Shown piece by piece: positions 33,923 to 42,731 of a DNA stretch of 64,000 nt. The stretch is from Thalassospira tepidiphila MCCC 1A03514 (GTDB taxonomy: Bacteria > Pseudomonadota > Alphaproteobacteria > Rhodospirillales > Thalassospiraceae). The notes under the pieces are model-generated. The model ran no database searches, was not told the origin of the DNA, and worked only from the letters and a program-made list of their open reading frames with translations. The position numbers and the translations under genes were made by a program. The stretch covers positions 372,001-436,000 of the forward strand of contig NZ_JPVZ01000003.1 of NCBI RefSeq assembly GCF_001662875.1. Reading direction: 5' to 3'. Within the stretch, counting starts at the first letter, position 1, and each line of letters begins with the position of its first letter.

Positions 33923-35293
33923 CTAGAAACGAAATTTGTGTTGGCGTGGTGCCATCTTTTTGTGTTGCCGATAACGCCGTGTAAGGCTTTCGCGCAATTG
34001 TTCGGCAGTCGGGCGGGGCAGGTCGATGACCGTGCGCGGGGTTTCTGGTGTGATTGCGTCTGACTGCGCGGCATCATCGGTGATAGCAGCAATATCCCCG
34101 GCAAACAAATCAACCGGATCAGCCATATCGGCGTCGTAAAGGTCGGCGACCCCGACGCCAAGCAACCGATAGCGCGTGCCATCGATTTCCTTTTTAAGCA
34201 ACGTCAGCGCAGCATCCAGAATGACGTCTTCACGCAATGTCGGGTACGTCAGGCGCATATTCCGCGTGCGGAGCTTGAAGTCCGATGATTTCAGTTTCAG
34301 GATCACGGTGTGTCCGGCGATTTCCTTGCGCGCCAGATCGCTTGCAACCCTTGAGGTGAGGCGGGTGGCGATCTCGGATAGTTCGGACAGGCTTGCGATA
34401 TCTTCGTTGAATGTGGTTTCCGAAGACAGGCTTTTGCGTTCCGTGCTTTGCTCCACACGCCGGTTGTCTTCACCGCGCGAAAAGTAAAAGAACCGCTTGC
34501 CGATGCTGCCATATCGGCCCTGAAGGGTATGGATGTCCATTTCCTGCAGCTGCCCGATGGTTTTAACGCCATCTGCATGCAGTTTGCGCTCCATCGCGGG
34601 GCCAACACCCCACATCATGCGCACTGGCTTGTCGGCCAGGAAATCAAGCGCCTCACGCCGCCCGATCATGGAAAAGCCAAACGGCTTGTTGAGGTCCGAT
34701 GAAATCTTGGCAAGAAACTTGTTATAGGAAAGCCCGATCGAGACCGTAATGCCGACTTCGCGTTTGATCGTCGCCTGAAGATCAATCAGGCATTCTGCCG
34801 CCGATTTGCCGTGGGTTTCCATGGCTTTGGTCAGGTCCATAAAGGCCTCGTCAATCGACAGCGGTTCGATATCGGGGGTGAGTGCGCGCATCATGTCGCG
34901 AATGCGATAGCCTTCGCGCTGATACTTTTTCATATCGGATTTCAAAAACACCGCATCGGGGCAGAGTTCCCGTGCCTTGAAGGCCGGCATGGCGGACCGA
35001 ACACCATATTTGCGCGCAACATAACAGCATGTCGCAACAACACCACGATGACCGCCGCCAATAATAACGGGCTGATCGATCAATTCCGGCCGGTCACGCT
35101 TTTCAATCGAGGCATAAAAAGCATCGCAATCAAGATGACCAATCGAAAGCTCCGGCAGTTCCGGGTGGGCGATGGCGCGCTTGCAGGAACAGACCGGGCA
35201 GGGCACATAAGACCCGCTACCGCTTTTGGGCAGCGGTCGGTCAAGATGCAGTCGCCATTTGTGATGGCAATCCGGGCAAAGCGCGTACAACAT
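33923..35293 (-). CDS. dinB: DNA polymerase IV with an N-terminal Cys-rich zinc-ribbon-like extension
   Basis: Pol IV is a Y-family polymerase for translesion synthesis. The polymerase core starts near residue 50 and has SIGHLDCDAFYASIEKRD with metal ligand Asp55, the steric-gate area FYAS, YVARKYGVRSAMP, and LSIDEAFMDLT with the second acidic pair. The little-finger domain runs from about residue 285 (KSLSSETTFNEDI). The first 40 residues add CPDC (6-9) and CPVCSC (32-37), a four- to five-cysteine zinc-ribbon-like module seen in many alphaproteobacterial DinB proteins. The 456-residue length includes a C-terminal basic tail. No umuD or imuB is nearby. Confidence 0.93.
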   Translation of the reverse strand: MLYALCPDCHHKWRLHLDRPLPKSGSGSYVPCPVCSCKRAIAHPELPELSIGHLDCDAFYASIEKRDRPELIDQPVIIGGGHRGVVATCCYVARKYGVRSAMPAFKARELCPDAVFLKSDMKKYQREGYRIRDMMRALTPDIEPLSIDEAFMDLTKAMETHGKSAAECLIDLQATIKREVGITVSIGLSYNKFLAKISSDLNKPFGFSMIGRREALDFLADKPVRMMWGVGPAMERKLHADGVKTIGQLQEMDIHTLQGRYGSIGKRFFYFSRGEDNRRVEQSTERKSLSSETTFNEDIASLSELSEIATRLTSRVASDLARKEIAGHTVILKLKSSDFKLRTRNMRLTYPTLREDVILDAALTLLKKEIDGTRYRLLGVGVADLYDADMADPVDLFAGDIAAITDDAAQSDAITPETPRTVIDLPRPTAEQLRESLTRRYRQHKKMAPRQHKFRF

Positions 35294-35404
35294 GCTTATG
35301 TGTACTGCTTTTGTTCCTGTTTTGCCAAGGGGTGAAATGAAGGTGGTCGCCGGTAGACCAAGGCTACTGACCGGTTTGTCAGGAGGATGTCTGGCGGCGG
35401 TCGG

Positions 35405-36703
35405 TTATCGCGTCGGCTTGTCGTCGGTTGGCCTTGTCGGGGCAGGTCTGACGGGCTTTTTGGCGTCGCGCTTGGCGCGGCGCTGCCGGGCGATCATGTT
35501 GTCGATATAGCGCCCCTGGAACAGGGTAATGCCAAGCGACTGGCCGAACTTGATCGCGGTGGGTGAATCACAGCGGCACAGAATCACACGTTCCCGGCCG
35601 GAGTTTTTCACCAGACTGTCCATTTCCGAATATTTTTTGCGGATGACATTATCGGTCATCTCTTCGCGCCATGCGACTTTGATAAAGTCGGCCTTAAGGC
35701 GTTTGCGATCAACAAAGGACAGGGCTTCGACCGTCAGGTTGTCGATCAGAATGCGATAGCCGCGTTCATGGAAATCGTCACGCACCCTGAGATAGGTTTC
35801 AAGGTTTGAAAACAGATCAACCTGATTAAGCTCGATGATCACGTTACCCTGCCAGTTGCGGCGCACGGTTTCATCAAACTTGTCAAAATCCTTGGACGTC
35901 AGGGTGCCAAGATTAAGGTTGATCGAGAACGAACTTGCATGCGTCTTGAAGGTTCGCTTGCACAGGTAGTTCAGCATGCGTTTGTCGAGTGTCTCGGTCA
36001 TGTGCTGGAACAGCCAGCGGTTTGATGCCAGATCAATATTGGGCATCAGCGCGTTGCGCAGATCGGTGATTGAGACAAAGAACTCGTCAAAGACAGGGTG
36101 CAGTTCCTTGGAACTGCCATGGGCAAAGACACAGACCGGTTGCTGGCGAATATGTTCGGACAGATCGGCAGTGTGAATGGTTTCTTCAAGTTCGCCGAGG
36201 TTTTCGGCCGTGATCGGGTTGAGGACGTTGTTGTCTTTTTCACGCTGGATGGCGCTGCGCATATTCAGGCTTTTCTGAAGCTTTTTCGCGCGCTCATCAA
36301 GGTGCTGACAGAGCAACAGGAATTCCTGGAACTCGGTATTGAGGTTGTACCAGGTGCAGAAACCGGTTTCCTCGCTGTCGTCCTGTGAAAGCGGATCATC
36401 GCGGAACAGATAGCGCAGCGTATCAACGGCCGGTTCGACATCGGCAATCGATTTGTCTTTCCAGACAAAGATCAAATCATTGTTGGTCAGCACAAAGATA
36501 CGGCCGACGTAGAGTTTGACATAGCTTTCAAAGGTATTGGTCGCAACGCGGATATGATAATCGCGGCGATGGAACGGCTTTAGGCGCGACAGGTGAATAT
36601 GTACCGCCCGGTGCCCGTATTTACGGGTCTCCAGCCGTTGCACATAATCCAGCAACAGGTATTCCTGAAGGGCCTGTTGGCCATATTGCTGCGGTTCAAT
36701 CAC
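35405..36703 (-). CDS. Degenerate EAL-domain protein
   Basis: The 432-residue product starts with GTG at 36703. The C-terminal half follows the EAL phosphodiesterase fold: FSINLNLGTLTSKDFDKFDETV, NVIIELNQVDL, RDDFHERGYRILIDNLTVEALSFVDRKRLKADFIKVAW, RVILCRCDSPTAIKFGQSLGITLFQGRYID. The metal-binding residues are gone: the EAL motif itself is absent, the second Glu site reads ELNQ, and the DD motif reads DN. It is therefore probably a non-catalytic c-di-GMP binder or protein-interaction module. The N-terminal half (about 200 residues) with YVKLYVGRIFVLTNNDLIFVWKD is PAS-like in pattern but not certain. Confidence 0.72.
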   Translation of the reverse strand: MIEPQQYGQQALQEYLLLDYVQRLETRKYGHRAVHIHLSRLKPFHRRDYHIRVATNTFESYVKLYVGRIFVLTNNDLIFVWKDKSIADVEPAVDTLRYLFRDDPLSQDDSEETGFCTWYNLNTEFQEFLLLCQHLDERAKKLQKSLNMRSAIQREKDNNVLNPITAENLGELEETIHTADLSEHIRQQPVCVFAHGSSKELHPVFDEFFVSITDLRNALMPNIDLASNRWLFQHMTETLDKRMLNYLCKRTFKTHASSFSINLNLGTLTSKDFDKFDETVRRNWQGNVIIELNQVDLFSNLETYLRVRDDFHERGYRILIDNLTVEALSFVDRKRLKADFIKVAWREEMTDNVIRKKYSEMDSLVKNSGRERVILCRCDSPTAIKFGQSLGITLFQGRYIDNMIARQRRAKRDAKKPVRPAPTRPTDDKPTR

Positions 36704-37035
36704 GCCGAAACCCCTGAAAGAGAAAACGTTTTTGTCTGATTATTAGGTTGTTTGAATACACCGAAGACCGAAGTCTGATCAAACCATAATGTTCTGAAAG
36801 TCTGGTTAATGGTTATATGGCTGATGTTAGCACTATTCTATGTATAGAAACTATACGTATGGCAGGACAAGTGTCGCGTCAAAAACAGTGATTAATTTGC
36901 TTTAACGAATTGTTGGCAAGCAGGGTGCAAAATCAAGGCTGTATGGGGGAAGTCCATGCCGGGTTTTGCTGGAATATGAACCGGCACTACAGCATGATTT
37001 CCGAAACGGGTTTTATGGAATAGGGGATTGGCGCC
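36704..37035. other. Divergent gap between the EAL-like gene and the TPR/SPOR lipoprotein gene
   Basis: The 332-bp AT-rich stretch should hold both promoters. The only notable structure is the inverted repeat at 36839-36859 (TATGTATAG-aaa-CTATACGTA, one mismatch). A frame at 36966 runs into the lipoprotein gene in another phase and is not supported. Confidence 0.5.
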
Positions 37036-38445
37036 ATGCAGGTATCCGCAAAGCGGACCGGAAACTGGCTGAAAATCGGCAAGGGTATTGCTGTGATCGG
37101 TATGGTTTCATGGGTGTCGGCCTGTGCGCCGCTGCTGGATCAGGATTTCTGGGACGAGGCAACGTCCTTTACCGATGACAATTACACGGCATTGGGGCTG
37201 CAGCAGATGGCGACGGGGGACTATGCCTCTGCCGAAAAGCTTTTTGATGAAGCATTGCGCAAAAATCCGCAAGATGGCCACGCGATGCTGTGGCGTTCCG
37301 TTCTTTATCAAAATACCAACCGCCCGGACCGGGCCCGGGATGGTTACGATACGCTGATTGCGATGAACCCGGCTGGAACAGTTTTGATGACCACAGCGGC
37401 AGGAACCCAACCGCGCCCGCTGCGGGATGCAGCTGAATTCAACCTGTCGCGGCTTCAACGCGGCCTGCCCGGGTCGCTGAGTATCAATGATCAGATCATC
37501 AGCGGGCCGTCGGGCCTTGGCAATGGTGCTGCGGCTGTGGCCGCCGGTCGTGCCACAAACGCGCCGATGACGGGCAACCCGGCTTCGTCCATGACAAGCG
37601 CGTCAGCCAGGCCGATGGATGTGCCGGCCGGTGCGGCCTTGTCGGCAGGAGACGAGGCAATTGCCAAACGGTTTGCGATCTTGCGCAACCTGCAGTCCAC
37701 CGGACTTGTCACGCCCGAGGAATATTCCGCCCGGCGTTCGGCAAACCTTGGTGCCTTGCTGCCCATGAGCCAACCGGCGCCGTCGGCATTCTTGAATAAC
37801 CCGCCGCCAGAAGGCGAACAGGTCGAACAACGTCTTAATCAGCTTAACCGTGCGCTTCAGATCGGGGCGATTACCGTGCAGGAACATGTTGCAGAACGCA
37901 CCGCCATTCTCGATGCGTTATTGCCAGCCCAGCCGCGCCAACGCGCAACCCCGCCGCCAGCGCCGCAAGGTCTGATGGATGCCGCACGCCAGATTGCACG
38001 CATCGAAGACCTTCAGCAGATGAAGCTGGTGACACCCGATGAGTTCAAGCGCGAACGTGACGCGATTGAGGCCGCCATTGTCGAACCGGCACAGGGCACG
38101 GCAATGACCCTTAATTCCGGGGAACCGGTTCGCCGGGTCGCCACGGGTGAAAGCCGCCCGGTTCAGGCGGCTGAGGAAATGGCAAGCGCGCCTGCCGTAA
38201 TGGCAAGTGGCGCCAAATCCGTTCATCTGGCGTCTTATCGTAACGAGGCACAGGCAGAACGCGGCTGGCAGATCCTGAGCAGCCGTTATGGCCAACTTGC
38301 CCCGCTTCAACATGGTGTGACGCGCGCCAGCATTCCGGGCAAGGGCACCTATTACCGCCTGATGGCAACGGGGCTAAGCGATAGTGCGGCAAGCTCCCTG
38401 TGTGCGGAGCTTAAACGACGCGGCCAGTTCTGCGAGGTCAAGTAG
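37036..38445 (+). CDS. TPR/SPOR-domain lipoprotein with three SHOCT-like repeats
   Basis: The 469-residue product has a lipoprotein signal (IAVIGMVSWVSAC, lipidated Cys30). A TPR-like pair of helices lies at 51-110 (LGLQQMATGDYASAEKLFDEALRKNPQD). Three short repeats follow, at about 209-243, 264-297 and 317-349. Each has a helix, a turn G-L/A-V/I-T-x-x-E and a second helix, e.g. LQSTGLVTPEEYSARR and LQQMKLVTPDEFKRER, as in SHOCT domains. The C-terminal SPOR domain (394-469, KSVHLASYRNEAQAERGW) binds denuded peptidoglycan at division sites or poles. An envelope-assembly role is likely; the exact function is unknown. Confidence 0.82.
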   Translation: MQVSAKRTGNWLKIGKGIAVIGMVSWVSACAPLLDQDFWDEATSFTDDNYTALGLQQMATGDYASAEKLFDEALRKNPQDGHAMLWRSVLYQNTNRPDRARDGYDTLIAMNPAGTVLMTTAAGTQPRPLRDAAEFNLSRLQRGLPGSLSINDQIISGPSGLGNGAAAVAAGRATNAPMTGNPASSMTSASARPMDVPAGAALSAGDEAIAKRFAILRNLQSTGLVTPEEYSARRSANLGALLPMSQPAPSAFLNNPPPEGEQVEQRLNQLNRALQIGAITVQEHVAERTAILDALLPAQPRQRATPPPAPQGLMDAARQIARIEDLQQMKLVTPDEFKRERDAIEAAIVEPAQGTAMTLNSGEPVRRVATGESRPVQAAEEMASAPAVMASGAKSVHLASYRNEAQAERGWQILSSRYGQLAPLQHGVTRASIPGKGTYYRLMATGLSDSAASSLCAELKRRGQFCEVK

Positions 38446-38487
38446 CACTTCGGGTCCATGGACCTTATCTTAAAAGAATAGCGACAC

Positions 38488-38527
38488 CGCCGGTGGGATC
38501 AAAATGTTGCCACCGGCGTTGTTGTCT
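38488..38527 (+). terminator. Probable intrinsic terminator of the TPR/SPOR gene
   Basis: CGCCGGTGG (38488-38496) pairs with CCACCGGCG (38510-38518) and is followed by TTGTTGTCTT. The T tract is interrupted. Confidence 0.6.
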
Positions 38528-38532
38528 TCAAG

Positions 38533-38548
38533 CTAGGTCCTGAGCCTA
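38533..38548. repeat. 16-bp element CTAGGTCCTGAGCCTA, copy 1
   Basis: An imperfect palindrome (TAGG-N7-CCTA) located 33 bp before the SAM-hydroxide adenosyltransferase start. An identical copy lies at 46047-46062. Confidence 0.6.
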
Positions 38549-38580
38549 ACCCTATTCAACCGATGTCCCGGTAACATGCC

Positions 38581-39306
38581 ATGATCTTTGTCTTTAGCGA
38601 TTTTGGTGTAAACGGCCCCTATAGCGGCACCATGCGGTCGGTCGTGATGCGTCATGCGCCGGATGTGCCGATCTGCGATCTGATGTGCGATGCGCCGGAC
38701 CGGAATCCGAAAGCAGCGAGTTATCTTTTGGCGGCCGTGACCCGCGAATTTCAGGCGGGCGATGTGGTTTTGGCGGTTGTTGATCCGGGCGTGGGTAGCA
38801 CGCGTCAGGGGCTTGTCGTTAGGGCCGACGGTGTTTCATATGTCGGGCCGGATAATGGTTTGTTTGAAATGATTGTACGGCGTGCCGAAAAGGTATCGAT
38901 CAAGGTCATTGACTGGATGCCCGATGATGCCTCGGCAAGCTTCCATGGTCGGGATATCTTTGCCCCGATTGCCGCACGGATTGCAACCGATCAGGCTTTT
39001 GCATCACATCTGATCGCACTTGATGCGCGGTTCGGTCCGGCACAGGATTGGCCCGATGAATTGGCCGAAGTGATCTATGTCGATCCCTATGGCAACCTGA
39101 TGACGGGACTTTCTGCGCGTTCACTTGATGAAAAAATCACGGTCAATGCGCATATCGTTTCCGGGGCGCGGACTTTCTCCGACGTGCCGGAAGGATCGGC
39201 TTTCCATTACCGCAATTCGATCGGGCTCTGTGAAGTGGCGGTGAATTGCGGACGCGCCGATAAAATGATGGGCGCTGTGATCGGAAGCACTGTTGGCGTG
39301 AATTGA
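38581..39306 (+). CDS. SAM hydroxide adenosyltransferase family protein (DUF62)
   Basis: Members cleave S-adenosylmethionine with water to adenosine and methionine, and are relatives of SalL and fluorinase. The 241-residue product has the expected motifs: IFVFSDFGVNGPYSGTMRSV at the N-terminus, VVLAVVDPGVGSTRQGLVV, YVGPDNGLFE, SFHGRDIFAPIAARI (with the Asp/Arg/His triad area), YVDPYGNLMTGL, and IGLCEVAVNCGRA at the C-terminus. The cellular role of the bacterial enzymes is not well settled. It appears as a single gene, preceded by the 16-bp repeat element. Confidence 0.9.
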   Translation: MIFVFSDFGVNGPYSGTMRSVVMRHAPDVPICDLMCDAPDRNPKAASYLLAAVTREFQAGDVVLAVVDPGVGSTRQGLVVRADGVSYVGPDNGLFEMIVRRAEKVSIKVIDWMPDDASASFHGRDIFAPIAARIATDQAFASHLIALDARFGPAQDWPDELAEVIYVDPYGNLMTGLSARSLDEKITVNAHIVSGARTFSDVPEGSAFHYRNSIGLCEVAVNCGRADKMMGAVIGSTVGVN

Positions 39307-39416
39307 ATATGTTACGTGCAATCGATGATTGGTTCGTAAGTATGTGATGTGATCGTTTGAAGGTGTGATAACTGGTGTTTGCGATAAGCAATCAATCCTT
39401 GAGCAGGGCTTGGTGA

Positions 39417-40241
39417 ATGGCGATTGAGGTTAAATTTTGGGGCGTTCGTGGAAGCATTGCGTGCCCGTCACCTGATCATGTTGTTTATGGTGGCAATACC
39501 AGTTGCATTGAAATGCGTGTCGGTGACGAGGTCCTGATCTTTGATGCCGGGACCGGAATCCGTAATCTTGGCAAGGATCTGATCCGGCGCAATGTCACCC
39601 ATGCACACATCTTCCTGACCCATACACACTGGGATCATATCAACGGATTTCCGTTCTTTGTGCCGGCCTATAACCCCAACGCGTCCTTCCGTGTCATGGC
39701 GGGGCATCTGACCCATCAAGGTGGGGTGGAGCGCGTGTTTTCGGCGCAAATGGCGGACCCGACATTTCCCGTGCCGCTGTCCGCGATGCAATCGAAGCTG
39801 ACATTTGAGGATTTCAGTGTCGGGGATGAATTGCATCCCGCCGACGGTATCGTAATCAAGACGGCACCCCTGCGTCATCCTAACGGGGCGACGGCGTTTC
39901 GTGTCGAGCATGATGGTAATGCGGTGTGTTATGTGACCGACACCGAACATGATCCGGAAACCCCGGACCCGATCATTCTTGATTTCATCGAAGATGCCGA
40001 TCTGGTGATTTACGATTGCACCTACACCGACGAAGAATTCCCGCAAAAAGTCGGTTGGGGGCACTCGACATGGCAGGAAGGTATTCGCCTGTGCCGGGCC
40101 GCCAATGCCAAGCAACTGGCATTGTTCCATCACGATCCGGAACATGATGATGCGGCAATGACCGTTATCGAGCAAAAGGCACGCGCCACCTGGTCAGGAG
40201 CCTTTGCCGCCCGCGATGAAATGGTGTTGCACATCGAATAG
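39417..40241 (+). CDS. MBL-fold metallo-hydrolase
   Basis: The 274-residue product has the metallo-beta-lactamase fold with MAIEVKFWGVRGSIACPSPDHVVYGGNTSCIEM, the start of the phosphodiesterase/RNase Z-like group, and the zinc motif THTHWDHINGFPFF (H-x-H-x-D-H). Further ligands are in VCYVTDTEHDPE and LALFHHDPEHDD. Members of this group include cyclic nucleotide phosphodiesterase-like enzymes; the substrate is unknown. It is a single gene. The ATG at 39417 has only a weak ribosome binding site. Confidence 0.87.
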   Translation: MAIEVKFWGVRGSIACPSPDHVVYGGNTSCIEMRVGDEVLIFDAGTGIRNLGKDLIRRNVTHAHIFLTHTHWDHINGFPFFVPAYNPNASFRVMAGHLTHQGGVERVFSAQMADPTFPVPLSAMQSKLTFEDFSVGDELHPADGIVIKTAPLRHPNGATAFRVEHDGNAVCYVTDTEHDPETPDPIILDFIEDADLVIYDCTYTDEEFPQKVGWGHSTWQEGIRLCRAANAKQLALFHHDPEHDDAAMTVIEQKARATWSGAFAARDEMVLHIE

Positions 40242-40249
40242 AGTGTTTT

Positions 40250-40300
40250 CGCGCAAAAAAGCCCAAGGCCGCGTCCCTGCGATCCTTGCAGGGACGCTAA
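40250..40300 (-). terminator. Hairpin after the sulfatase gene
   Basis: GCGTCCCTGC (40271-40280) pairs with GCAGGGACGC (40288-40297). On the minus strand a TTTTTT run follows only about 12 bases later, so termination is uncertain. Confidence 0.4.
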
Positions 40301-40307
40301 GCCAGCC

Positions 40308-41846
40308 TTAGCGTGAATGACCGCTTTGCATGTCCTGGACAATCTCGTCGACATTGACCGTAAAGCTGGCCTGACGTGGGGGGTATTCTTCAAATGACTT
40401 GAAGAAATTGTTCACGACGCTAATTGCCGGGGCGAGAGTCCATGTGCGGTTTTCCTGCCATTCATCAAAGCCACGTGCTTCATGGAACCGCTCGAAAGGG
40501 TCGAGTTTCAGGTTGGTGATCAATGGGCTGGTCAGGTTGTTGGCCACACCGTTGAACCATTGGTCCTGTTCAGTAAACAGGAATTTCCAGTCGCCATAAC
40601 GCAAGCCGTGGAACTTCGTTTCCGTGAAATAGAAGAATTCCTTGCGTTTGGTTGGGCCATCCTGGGTCAGGATATCGGTTTGATCATAACCGTCCAGATG
40701 GACCCGGTATGTGCGATCACCAATCTTGTGACCATCAAGCAGCTTTTCCTTAAGATCCTTCTCACCGAGCTGCGACATGATGGTCGGTACCCAGTCTTCC
40801 ATGGTCATGAATTCGCCGGTTGTCGTGCCGGGGGGCACAACACCGGGCCATTTGACCGCCATGGGGACCCTGAACCCGCCTTCATAACCGCCAACACCTT
40901 TTTCACCGCGGAACGGCTGGTTGCCGCCATCGGGCCAACTGTTCGATGCTGCGCCATTATCGGTCGAGAACATGACCATTGTGTTGTCTGCCACACCAAG
41001 CTCATCAAGAAGGTCAAGGAGCTCGCCGACATCGTCATCAAGCTCTTTCATGCCGTCGGCGTAAAGGCCGTAGCCGGTTACACCGTCATATTCCTGGCTT
41101 AGATTGGTGCGGTAATGCATGCGCGTGGTGTTATGCCAGACAAAGAATGGTTTGTCCTCTGACACAGCATCACGAATAAAACGTTTGGACTCTTCGAGGA
41201 CTTCCTGATCAAGCGTTCGTTGCCGTTCACGCCCGAAATTACCAAGGTCCTCGATGGATTGCATACCGTCTTCCTGATGCAGGGAATGGATAATACCGCG
41301 CTGGGCGATGTATTCGGCCACCTTGCTGTTGGTCGGATAGTCGTACTGTTCGACATATTCGCCGGCATTCAGGTGATAAAGAATGCCATAGAATTCGTCG
41401 AAGCCATGATTGGTCGGCAGGTGTTCATCGAGGTCGCCGAGGTGGTTCTTGCCGAACTGGCCATTTGCATAGCCCTGTTCGCGCAGCATTTCTGCAAGTG
41501 TCGGGTCTTCTTCCTGTAGGCCAATGGGCGATCCCGGGATGCCGACGGTACTAAGTCCGAGACGCATCGGATACTGGCCGGTCAGGAACGCCGCACGACC
41601 AGCCGTGCAGGATGCCTGTGCATAATGATCCATGAACAGCATGCCGTCATTGGCGATGCGATCAATATTAGGGGTGCTACCACCCATCATTCCACGGTGA
41701 TAGGCGCTGATGTTCCACATTCCGACATCATCGCCCCATATGACGAGGATATTCGGGCGCTCGGAAGCTTGATTGGTTTGTGCAATAGCCGCACACGGGA
41801 GGATCATCAGGGCAGTCAGGGTTTGAAAAATTCTGAATAGCTTCAT
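40308..41846 (-). CDS. Secreted sulfatase (arylsulfatase family)
   Basis: The 512-residue product has a signal peptide (LFRIFQTLTALMILPCAAIAQ) and the type I sulfatase fold. The metal site begins with NILVIWGDDVG (Asp39, Asp40). The sequence that is converted to formylglycine is CTAGR (80-84) in ASCTAGRAAFLTGQYPMR, the C-x-A-x-R form rather than C-x-P-x-R. Further residues are TLAEMLREQGYANGQFGKNHLGD, and VMFSTDNGAASNSWPDGGNQPFRGEKG with the second metal ligand pair Asp/Asn. It should hydrolyse sulfate esters in the periplasm, as expected for a marine organism using sulfated compounds. The maturation enzyme is not in the window. Confidence 0.92.
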   Translation of the reverse strand: MKLFRIFQTLTALMILPCAAIAQTNQASERPNILVIWGDDVGMWNISAYHRGMMGGSTPNIDRIANDGMLFMDHYAQASCTAGRAAFLTGQYPMRLGLSTVGIPGSPIGLQEEDPTLAEMLREQGYANGQFGKNHLGDLDEHLPTNHGFDEFYGILYHLNAGEYVEQYDYPTNSKVAEYIAQRGIIHSLHQEDGMQSIEDLGNFGRERQRTLDQEVLEESKRFIRDAVSEDKPFFVWHNTTRMHYRTNLSQEYDGVTGYGLYADGMKELDDDVGELLDLLDELGVADNTMVMFSTDNGAASNSWPDGGNQPFRGEKGVGGYEGGFRVPMAVKWPGVVPPGTTTGEFMTMEDWVPTIMSQLGEKDLKEKLLDGHKIGDRTYRVHLDGYDQTDILTQDGPTKRKEFFYFTETKFHGLRYGDWKFLFTEQDQWFNGVANNLTSPLITNLKLDPFERFHEARGFDEWQENRTWTLAPAISVVNNFFKSFEEYPPRQASFTVNVDEIVQDMQSGHSR

Positions 41847-42027
41847 TTTCCCACCTTCCTGTTTGACGTGTCAGCGCAGACCAGATGGTCGTCTGACCAA
41901 GCCAAAAGAAAAGAAGGCTGAGCTCGGTGATAACCTCAGGATGAATTTTCTTGCCATCTGCGCGCCCTTGAATTGTATTTCCGGGTCGGGTTGGCGTCAA
42001 GTTATGGTGGTGTGACAGGGGGACATC

Positions 42028-42720
42028 TCAGAATACGCGGGAGTATTTCGGGAATACTCGGATTTCAATCCGGCGGTTGGCTTCGCGGTTTTCCGGGATC
42101 GGTTCGCCGAAATCATTGCGGTTTGGCAATTTCGGTTTGGTGTCGCCATAAGAAATGGCGCGCATGCGTTTGCTGTCAGGATCAACGCCAAGGGCGGCAA
42201 AGAACCGGACAACCGCGATGGCACGACCCGCCGCCAGATCCCAGTTTGTCGGGAACCGCGGTGAATTGATCGGGCTATCGTCGGTATGACCGGAAACTTC
42301 GACCTGAAAACCGAGATAGCGCGGTTCTTTCAGAAGATCCCCGACATCCTTGAGAAACAGGACAGCATCATTGGTCAGGTTAGCCGACCCCGGTTGGAAG
42401 AACGACGCACTGCCCATTTCCATCAGGATGCCTTCGTCATCGGTCGACACATTGACTGCACTGTCCAACGCCATGTTGAAAACCACATCGCGCAGATCTG
42501 TCTCAAGCACCTGTGTCGGGCGGACGACTTCGCGTTTGCCAATCTGTTCGGCAATACCAGCTTGGACCTTTTCAAACATCGGTATTTCGACCTTAGAAAA
42601 GCTGACCAGCATGACAAAAAACGCCATCAAAAGGGTGATGGCATCGGCATAGGTGGCAAGCCAATCCTCATTGACCGGTTCTTCTTCCTTGAATTGCAGG
42701 CGCCTTTTGCCGCGGGCCAT
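42028..42720 (-). CDS. motB: Flagellar motor stator protein MotB
   Basis: The 230-residue product has one membrane helix near the N-terminus (WLATYADAITLLMAFFVMLVSFS, residues 20-42) with the proton- or ion-carrying Asp26. A C-terminal OmpA-like peptidoglycan-binding domain follows (FQVEVSGHTDDSPINS, NWDLAAGRAIAVVRFFAALG, NREANRRIEIRVFPK). The periplasmic linker is short compared with classical MotB, so it may be closer to PomB/MotD-like second stators. It lies 11 bp after motA in a two-gene operon. Confidence 0.88.
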   Translation of the reverse strand: MARGKRRLQFKEEEPVNEDWLATYADAITLLMAFFVMLVSFSKVEIPMFEKVQAGIAEQIGKREVVRPTQVLETDLRDVVFNMALDSAVNVSTDDEGILMEMGSASFFQPGSANLTNDAVLFLKDVGDLLKEPRYLGFQVEVSGHTDDSPINSPRFPTNWDLAAGRAIAVVRFFAALGVDPDSKRMRAISYGDTKPKLPNRNDFGEPIPENREANRRIEIRVFPKYSRVF

Positions 42721-42731
42721 GATCGATCCCC

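Noticed and set aside
35292..35510. 72-codon plus-strand frame between dinB and the EAL-like gene
   Set aside because: It overlaps the 3' end of the EAL-like gene on the other strand and has an antisense-like composition.
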